A DNA stretch of 38,096 nt from Chloroflexota bacterium. GTDB lineage: Bacteria > Chloroflexota > Dehalococcoidia > Lucifugimonadales > Lucifugimonadaceae. Location: positions 1 through 38,096 of the forward strand of contig JADFPB010000002.1 of the NCBI GenBank assembly GCA_022562515.1, given 5' to 3'. Below, piece after piece: positions 33,000 to 38,096 of this stretch. The translations under genes and the position numbers were made by a program. Positions within the stretch are counted from its first letter, which is position 1; every line of letters begins with the position of its first letter. Under the pieces are notes generated by a model. The model searched no databases and was not told the DNA's origin. It saw nothing but the letters and a program-made list of their open reading frames with translations.

Positions 33000-33420
33000 G
33001 TTATTTTCCAAGGTGGCCTGGCTCGCCCGGCCCGGTTTTCGCCGGATCATCTGAGTCCGGTGCATATTCCGGTAACCGGATCCGCCCGGCCCCGGGCGCC
33101 TGTTTGCGGAAACCGGAGCCGAAGCCCCCAATTTGCCCATCGGGCGGTCTGAATTTCCGGGCTTCGAAGATTGGCCGGGGGTACCGGCATCAGCATATTC
33201 TTCTGTTGAATTTTCGCCAGAGCATCCTCTGGCGAAAACTCGTTTACCCTGCTGAGGATCGAAGATGAATTTTTCAGCGCTTTCGTTACTCATGTCAGTG
33301 CATCATGCCGGGGTACGGCGATTACCTCGTCGGCCGGCCCGATTGGGGGAAAGAACGCCGTAGATGCGGGTCGGCCGATTCTAGCATTGGGTCTCACGTT
33401 GATTGGATGCCGCGTGCCGA
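33000..33420. other. Intergenic region with one perfect inverted repeat
   Basis: No gene is supported here on either strand; open frames of about 100 and 220 codons exist but have no domain or ribosome site. A perfect 12-bp inverted repeat with a 4-nt loop occupies 33211-33238. The promoter of pyrG follows at 33421. Confidence 0.45.
33211..33238. repeat. Perfect 12-bp inverted repeat
   Basis: TTTTCGCCAGAG (33211-33222) and its exact complement (33227-33238) flank the loop CATC. The T residues precede and the A residues follow the stem on either strand, so it lacks the downstream T-run of an intrinsic terminator. It could be an operator or an RNA hairpin. Confidence 0.7.
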
Positions 33421-33449
33421 TTGACACCTGTTGTGGCCCTGCCTAGAAT
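33421..33449 (+). promoter_or_regulatory. Near-consensus sigma-70-type promoter of pyrG
   Basis: TTGACA (33421-33426), a 17-bp spacer and TAGAAT (33444-33449) match the consensus at 11 of 12 positions. This is the best promoter match in the window. Transcription would begin near 33456 and leave a leader of about 250 nt before pyrG. Confidence 0.75.
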
Positions 33450-33485
33450 CGAACTGTCGGGCAGATCCTTTCTGAATACGGGATC

Positions 33486-33710
33486 GTGCACAGGCACCTT
33501 CACGATTTGTGGGCGCGCGCCAGCGAATGGAGCGCTGCCCAGGTCGGGCGTTTGCACAGCAACCTGCAGCTAAACATAACCGGCGTGTTTGCCGAGCAGC
33601 GGACCAAGAGCCGACACTCCCGACGACCCCGTTTTTACGTCACCCCCATTTTTATGGTCGCGCGCCCAGAATACAGGGCCGCGGCTGAGGCAAAGGCTGC
33701 CACGGCATGA
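33486..33710 (+). CDS. Possible leader open frame overlapping pyrG
   Basis: This is a 74-codon frame from a GTG in the pyrG leader, rich in Arg, His and Ala, whose stop overlaps the pyrG ATG (ATGA). I see no domain and no good ribosome site, so it may be chance. The 4-bp overlap and the weak ribosome site of pyrG make translational coupling possible. Confidence 0.25.
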   Translation: MHRHLHDLWARASEWSAAQVGRLHSNLQLNITGVFAEQRTKSRHSRRPRFYVTPIFMVARPEYRAAAEAKAATA

Positions 33711-35395
33711 CTAAATATATCTTCGTGACCGGCGGGGTGGTCAGCTCACTCGGCAAAGGAATTGTGGTTGCGTCAATTGGCAGGATGCTGAAGAGCCGCG
33801 GGCTCTCTGTAGACGTGACCAAGCTTGACCCGTACCTGAATGTGGACCCGGGAACGATGTCTCCGTATCAACATGGCGAGGTGTTCGTTACGGTGGACGG
33901 CGCCGAGACCGACCTCGATCTTGGTCATTATGAGCGGTTCATAGATATCGAGACCAGGCGGCTTTCCAATCTGACAGCGGGCCAGGTCTACACGGATGTG
34001 ATCGACCGTGAGCGCAGGGGGAAATTCCTGGGGGGGACCATTCAGACTGTCCCGCACGTCACCGATGCCATCAAGGATCACGTCCGGCTGCTCGCGGATA
34101 CTTCGGGCGCGGACGTGGTCGTCGTCGAGGTGGGCGGCACGGTTGGCGATATCGAAGGCCAGCCGTTCCTGGAAGCGATTCGCCAGCTTCGCAATGACGT
34201 CGGCAGGGATAACGCCTTCTACGTCCATCTCACCCTGCTGCCTTACATTGGCGCGACGAAGGAGTTAAAGACCAAGCCGACTCAGCACAGCGTTCAGACG
34301 CTCAGGGGCATGGGAATTCAGCCGGACGCCATTGTTTGCCGGAGCGACTTCGAGGTTACCGAGGAAGCACGCCGCAAGATCTCGCTTTACTGTGACGTAC
34401 CGGTCGAAGCCGTAGTCGGACTTGAAACTCTCGACACCGTATACGCTGTGCCGCAGGTTCTGGAAGCTCAAGGACTGGGCGACTACATCACCCGTTACCT
34501 TGGGATTGAGTGCCCGCAACCGGACCTGGCAGCATGGATAGAGATGACGGAGGTGATCCGGGCGCCCAAGCCTCCCGTCAAAATCGCTGTGGTTGGCAAG
34601 TATGTGGACCATCCGGATTCATATCTCTCCGTGCACGAAGCATTGCGCCACGCGGGAATCCACCACGGCCGCGATATCGACATCCAGTGGATAGCGGCGG
34701 AGGATGTAGAGCGAGTCGGGCCGGATGAACTCCTGGCGGACGTGTCAGGAATCGTGGTTCCCGGCGGGTTTGGTCCGCGTGGAATCGAAGGGATGATTCA
34801 GACGGCTGCATACGCGCGCACACGCGGGATTCCATACTTTGGGCTCTGCCTTGGCATGCAGGTGATGGTCGTGGAGTTCGCGCGGTCCCAGCTTGGGCTG
34901 CCGGAGGCCAATTCGACTGAGTTCGACTCAGATACGCCGGATCCGGTGATCGCATATCTCCCCGGCCAGCAAGAATTGCTGGAGACGGGTGGGACCATGC
35001 GCCTTGGCGCATACCCGTGCAAACTCCGCGCCACAACGATCGCCGCAAGTGCTTACGGGGTTGATCTGGTGCAGGAGCGGCACCGGCATCGCTACGAGCT
35101 CAATAACGACTATCGAGCCCGGTTGGAAGAAGCTGGGCTCATCGCCAGTGGAGCGTCGCCGGACGATTCACTGGTCGAGATTACTGAGGCGCTGGGGCAC
35201 CCGTTCATGCTTGGCTCGCAGTTCCATCCGGAATTCGCGTCCCGTCCTGACCGGCCGCACCCGCTTTTCCGAGAGTTCATCGCCGTAGCTAAAGAGGTGA
35301 TTCGCGAGGGCGGCCAGCCACCGCTGCAGCTTGGCGATACCGTGCTCGCTCATGCCGACCGTGAAAAGGCACAATCCGGTAACGGCCGAGGCTAG
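33707..35395 (+). CDS. pyrG: CTP synthase
   Basis: This 562-residue enzyme makes CTP from UTP, ATP and glutamine. The N-terminal synthase domain (about 1-270) has the P-loop GGVVSSLGKG (9-18) and LDPYLNVDPGTMSPYQHGEV. The C-terminal class I glutamine amidotransferase domain has GGFGPRGIEG, the nucleophile Cys in FGLCLGMQ, and the His-Glu pair in FHPEF. The length is typical. Its ribosome site is weak (GAGG about 17 nt upstream). The leader of about 250 nt and the strong promoter suggest control in the leader, but I see no known pyrG attenuation element. Confidence 0.97.
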   Translation: MTKYIFVTGGVVSSLGKGIVVASIGRMLKSRGLSVDVTKLDPYLNVDPGTMSPYQHGEVFVTVDGAETDLDLGHYERFIDIETRRLSNLTAGQVYTDVIDRERRGKFLGGTIQTVPHVTDAIKDHVRLLADTSGADVVVVEVGGTVGDIEGQPFLEAIRQLRNDVGRDNAFYVHLTLLPYIGATKELKTKPTQHSVQTLRGMGIQPDAIVCRSDFEVTEEARRKISLYCDVPVEAVVGLETLDTVYAVPQVLEAQGLGDYITRYLGIECPQPDLAAWIEMTEVIRAPKPPVKIAVVGKYVDHPDSYLSVHEALRHAGIHHGRDIDIQWIAAEDVERVGPDELLADVSGIVVPGGFGPRGIEGMIQTAAYARTRGIPYFGLCLGMQVMVVEFARSQLGLPEANSTEFDSDTPDPVIAYLPGQQELLETGGTMRLGAYPCKLRATTIAASAYGVDLVQERHRHRYELNNDYRARLEEAGLIASGASPDDSLVEITEALGHPFMLGSQFHPEFASRPDRPHPLFREFIAVAKEVIREGGQPPLQLGDTVLAHADREKAQSGNGRG

Positions 35396-35824
35396 TTGCC
35401 GTTCAGATTCTTGTGGTACGATTGAAGGCGAGTCGTACTCGGAACGGCTGAATAGAAGATCGTTTCGGGCGACGGGGGGTTCCCGGCCCAGCCGAGATGG
35501 CCCCACTCACTTCTCATTACCCGCAGCCCTGTTGTGCGGCCTTAACACGGCGCACGATTGATGGCTGTGACACTTACGGGAGATTGGCAACAAAGCCACA
35601 GGCGGCTCATTAGCTGCACAGGTCCCAGAACAGTTCGGCCCGCAACAGGGTCCGGGACCGCATTCCCCACACAGGTCTAAAGAGAGTCGAGCGTCCACGC
35701 ACAACATGCGGGGCGAGATTTAGAGACCAACCCCAAACCGCACATTACACACACGGGCGAATTCAGCAGACGCCTTCAGCCACCTTCACCGGGTACGGCG
35801 AAGCGTTGAAGTTGGAGCGCCACA
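35396..35824. other. Intergenic leader region between pyrG and rho
   Basis: No gene is supported. A 6-bp inverted repeat (GTACGA at 35416-35421 and TCGTAC at 35433-35438) lies shortly after pyrG. No intrinsic terminator is visible, so rho may be read from pyrG or from an unrecognised promoter. In many bacteria a long rho leader is used for autoregulation. Confidence 0.4.
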
Positions 35825-35856
35825 TTAGCCAGCGCCAGACGCTGGCTAACGGAGGA
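35825..35856 (+). promoter_or_regulatory. Hairpin and strong ribosome-binding site ahead of a possible CTG start of rho
   Basis: A perfect 10-bp stem (35825-35834 with 35840-35849, 5-nt loop) ends two bases before GGAGGA (35851-35856). Seven nt later is CTG 35864, exactly 43 codons in frame before the ATG of rho at 35993. The ATG itself has only a weak AGAAGAAG purine stretch. Confidence 0.5.
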
Positions 35857-35992
35857 TTTTCCACTGTCACCAGAAGCACGCACCCGATCACGACCAGGCG
35901 GCTCGCACCGGCGAAGGCGCTCGTCGAGTCACAGAGGACGCCGCGGGCCCACCAACGGCGCGCCGATACTCCCAGAACTCTCCGAAGAAGAG

Positions 35993-37279
35993 ATGAAGTC
36001 CCAGCTTGGCAACCTTGGCGCCAGGTCGACCGACGAACTTCGCGAGATGGCCATAACGGCCGGTCTAAAGAATGGCATCCCCACCCGCCGCGCAGACCTG
36101 ATTCTCAACCTGCTCACTGAGGCTGCCGAGAAAGAGGGATTACTCCTCGGCGCCGGGATCCTGGATGTGATGAAAGACGGCTACGGCTTCCTCCGCCCGC
36201 CGAGCGGCGAGTACGGCGGGCAGGATATCTACGTATCACAGTCGCAAATCCGCAGATTTGGCCTGCGCAACGGCGACATGGTAGCCGGACAGGTCCAGGC
36301 GCCAAACGAGGGGGACCGGTACTACGGTCTTCTCGGCATCGAGGTCGTGAACAGCACGGACCCGGAATCCGCGCGCCAGCGTCCACGGTTCGAGGACATG
36401 ACGCCGGTGTTCCCTGACGAGCAGTACATCCTTTCGACAACGCCCAAGCTTCTCTCGACCCGGATAATCGACATGGTCGCCCCGATTGGCCGCGGCCAGC
36501 GCGCGTTGATCGTATCGCCGCCCAAGGCCGGCAAGACGATTCTCCTCAAGCAGATCGCCGACGGCATCACGGCCAACCATCCGGAAGCGCACCTGCTGGT
36601 CGCGCTTATCGGCGAGCGGCCGGAAGAGGTCACGGATATGCGCCGGTCGATAAAAGGCGAGGTCTTCTCTTCCACATTTGATGAGCCGGTCGAGGATCAC
36701 TGCAGGGCGGCGGAAGTTGCGCTGGAGAGGGCGAAGCGAATCGTGGAGAGCGGCGAGGACGTCGTGATACTGGTGGATAGCCTCACCCGCCTCGCACGCG
36801 CCTACAACATATCGGTACCCAGCTCTGGACGGACGCTGTCCGGTGGAATGGATCCAAACGCCCTCTACCCGCCCAAGAGATTCTTCGGCGCGGCCCGTAA
36901 CTGCGAGGGGGGCGCCAGCCTGACGATCGTCGCCACGGCGCTTATCGACACCGGCAGCCGCCTGGACGACCTCATCTACGAGGAGTTCAAAGGCACCGGC
37001 AACATGGAGCTGCATCTCTCCCGATATCTGGCGGAGAAGCGGGTCTACCCCGCCATCGATATCCAGCGCAGCGGCACCAGGCGCGAGGAGTTGCTGATCA
37101 ACGAGTCCGACCTTCGGAAAGTCTGGTTGCTGCGAAGGATGGTCTCCATCATCTCCAGCGAGTCGGGCAAGCAGGAGGAAGGCACGGAGCGTGTCATCGA
37201 GCGGCTCTCGCGCACGCAGGACAATGCGGAGTTCCTGGCGTCGCTCATGAAACCGGAAGCGGAGATGGGCACGGCATGA
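35993..37279 (+). CDS. rho: Transcription termination factor Rho
   Basis: This hexameric RNA helicase ends transcription at unstructured C-rich RNA. From ATG 35993 it has 428 residues. There is a helical N-terminal part ([14 protein letters not shown]), a cold-shock-like RNA-binding domain with GYGFLR (63-68), Walker A PPKAGKT (176-182), Walker [11 protein letters not shown], and the C-terminal loops [17 protein letters not shown] and [12 protein letters not shown]. The frame is open upstream to 35810, and a strong ribosome site precedes an in-frame CTG at 35864. This would add 43 residues rich in Arg, Ser and Gly, similar in character to the basic N-terminal extensions of Rho in some high-GC bacteria. 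The protein is otherwise canonical. Confidence 0.95.
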   Translation: MKSQLGNLGARSTDELREMAITAGLKNGIPTRRADLILNLLTEAAEKEGLLLGAGILDVMKDGYGFLRPPSGEYGGQDIYVSQSQIRRFGLRNGDMVAGQVQAPNEGDRYYGLLGIEVVNSTDPESARQRPRFEDMTPVFPDEQYILSTTPKLLSTRIIDMVAPIGRGQRALIVSPPKAGKTILLKQIADGITANHPEAHLLVALIGERPEEVTDMRRSIKGEVFSSTFDEPVEDHCRAAEVALERAKRIVESGEDVVILVDSLTRLARAYNISVPSSGRTLSGGMDPNALYPPKRFFGAARNCEGGASLTIVATALIDTGSRLDDLIYEEFKGTGNMELHLSRYLAEKRVYPAIDIQRSGTRREELLINESDLRKVWLLRRMVSIISSESGKQEEGTERVIERLSRTQDNAEFLASLMKPEAEMGTA

Positions 37280-37784
37280 GCGTAATTGGCCTGCCATTTC
37301 TCCGCATGATTCGCCGGTTATATTCACACGCTATGTTGACAACTGGCTCAGTGACCCCGGGTTATCGCCAATCGGTAATACATCGGTAATGTTGAGCGTT
37401 GAGACTGTTTTACGTTCGGGGATTTGTTTCCCGGGCGCGACTGCAACGTATCTGGTTCGAGGGGGAGACGTACAACCCACCCGTTACCGGATAGGACTGG
37501 TCCATAGGCCTTATGGATTAGGGCGTAAAACGCAGTGGATTCCTGCTTGACACGCCATCGGCGGAATGCAAGAATCGCTCTGTTTTGCGCAACCAGTGGT
37601 GGCGCGCTATGTGCTGCGCCATTTCTTGTTGCGGTAATCGAATAAAGGTTTTTCGCCTCGCGGGCACACTTCAGTGTTACGGGGCAAATAAGCAACGGAG
37701 ACTCTGGTCGGACCACGCTCCAGGTGATGGGACAATCCCACGCCGGTGGCCGGATGCAGAACCCAGGCAAGGGGGACTGACGCT
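37280..37784. other. Intergenic region before the surface protein gene
   Basis: I see no supported gene. It contains a short direct repeat (CATCGGTAAT-like, about 37371-37390) and several small hairpins in the last 150 bp (for example TGGGA-CAA-TCCCA near 37727). These suggest a structured leader for the gene at 37785. No terminator with a T-run follows rho. Confidence 0.4.
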
Positions 37785-38096
37785 GTGAAACTCTCAGCGA
37801 AACTGGTAACCGCTTTAGCAGCAATTGCGCTGTTGGTGGTCGCCCTGGCGGGCGTGGTATCGAATTCGTCGCAGACGTTTGCGGACGTGAACAGTGACGC
37901 CACCATCTCACTAGACAAGGCGTGGTACACAGATGAATCGCTTATAACTATTACGGTGACAGACCCGGACAGCGATACTACGGCCTTGGCCACAACTACT
38001 TTGAAATACGACGCGAGCAAGATCGGCGTAGAGCTCTTCCAGAACTTTACGTTGGCCGCCGACATTGGCGACACCAACGGTGACGGCGTCATCGAT
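37785..38096 (+). CDS. Secreted surface protein, start only (cut by window end)
   Basis: The first 104 codons of a longer gene are present. It starts at GTG 37785 with GGGGGA 8 nt upstream. The N-terminus is a Sec signal peptide: KLSAK, then a hydrophobic stretch to about residue 28, with probable cleavage near SQTFA. The mature part is Asp/Thr-rich beta sequence (SLDKAWYTDESLITITVTD) and reaches a DTNGDGVID calcium-loop motif (about 96-104) of the kind seen in dockerin and thrombospondin type 3 repeats. An S-layer, adhesin or other extracellular protein is likely; the rest lies outside the window. Confidence 0.75.
   Translation, partial: MKLSAKLVTALAAIALLVVALAGVVSNSSQTFADVNSDATISLDKAWYTDESLITITVTDPDSDTTALATTTLKYDASKIGVELFQNFTLAADIGDTNGDGVID

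Noticed and set aside
33211-33238. Intrinsic terminator
   Set aside because: The T-run precedes the stem and A residues follow it on both strands.
32588-33268. Plus-strand open frame of about 226 codons
   Set aside because: It mostly overlaps the PEBP lipoprotein on the other strand and has no ribosome site or motif.
36236-37327. Minus-strand open frame of about 360 codons
   Set aside because: It is the shadow of rho in a GC-rich genome and shows no domain.
37336-37341. TTGACA box after rho as a promoter for the surface protein
   Set aside because: No acceptable -10 box lies 16-18 bp downstream.
37628-37780. Possible cyclic di-GMP-I riboswitch upstream of the surface protein gene
   Set aside because: GGGCA, a short hairpin and GGGGCAAATAAGC recall the aptamer, but the GGCAAAC and GNRA tetraloop elements and the receptor helix are not present.
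37348-37911. Minus-strand open frame of about 187 codons
   Set aside because: It runs across the start of the surface protein gene and has no domain; the plus-strand reading has a signal peptide and ribosome site.

Overview
The window looks like a chromosomal segment of a GC-rich free-living bacterium, most likely a member of the Chloroflexota (marine Dehalococcoidia/SAR202-like). This placement is an inference from gene content: a fused AccD-AccA carboxyltransferase, RNase J, CheC/CheD chemotaxis, lipoprotein-type ABC binding proteins and a secreted calcium-loop surface protein. No rRNA, tRNA, CRISPR array, insertion sequence or prophage was recognised.

Layout. 1-4850: promoter, a peptide-type ABC solute-binding lipoprotein and two permeases, with no ATPase genes. 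5196-8176 (minus strand): a cupredoxin-fold lipoprotein and a thiG-thiE-thiS thiamine operon controlled by a clear TPP riboswitch with its own terminator. 8332-9303: a D-2-hydroxyacid dehydrogenase, divergent from the thiamine operon and followed by a short 12-bp tandem repeat. 9365-18984 (minus strand): a long housekeeping run read as yceD, rpmF, fabD, nusB, acpP, uracil-DNA glycosylase, rnj, ftsK and accDA. 19365-23890: a P1-family peptidase, a DUF2520 Rossmann protein, panB, panC and surE. 24177-32465: a compact chemotaxis-type operon, cheW-cheA-cheC-cheD-cheY-cheB-cheR, followed by two unusual genes. 32410-32997 (minus strand): a PEBP-family lipoprotein. 33421-37279: pyrG behind a near-consensus promoter, then rho. 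37785 to the end: the start of a secreted surface protein.

The most interesting part is the end of the chemotaxis operon. After cheR comes an HD-GYP-like protein whose HD dyad reads Met-Asn, so it probably no longer hydrolyses cyclic di-GMP. Its stop codon overlaps the start of a 317-residue protein that I do not recognise as a known family. That protein begins with a peptide resembling the CheY-P-docking motif of FliM/FliN, then has a long Pro/Ala linker, a coiled coil, a four-cysteine zinc ribbon and a basic tail. No receptor gene and no flagellar or pilus gene lies in the window. I infer that CheA-CheY signalling here may act on a non-flagellar output through this adaptor, with the degenerate HD-GYP as partner. 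This is a hypothesis, not a demonstrated function.

Other points worth attention are probable non-canonical start codons for the P1 peptidase and Rho, each supported by a strong Shine-Dalgarno sequence, a dyad that fills the spacer of the cupredoxin promoter, and the DUF2520 gene as a candidate ketopantoate reductase.
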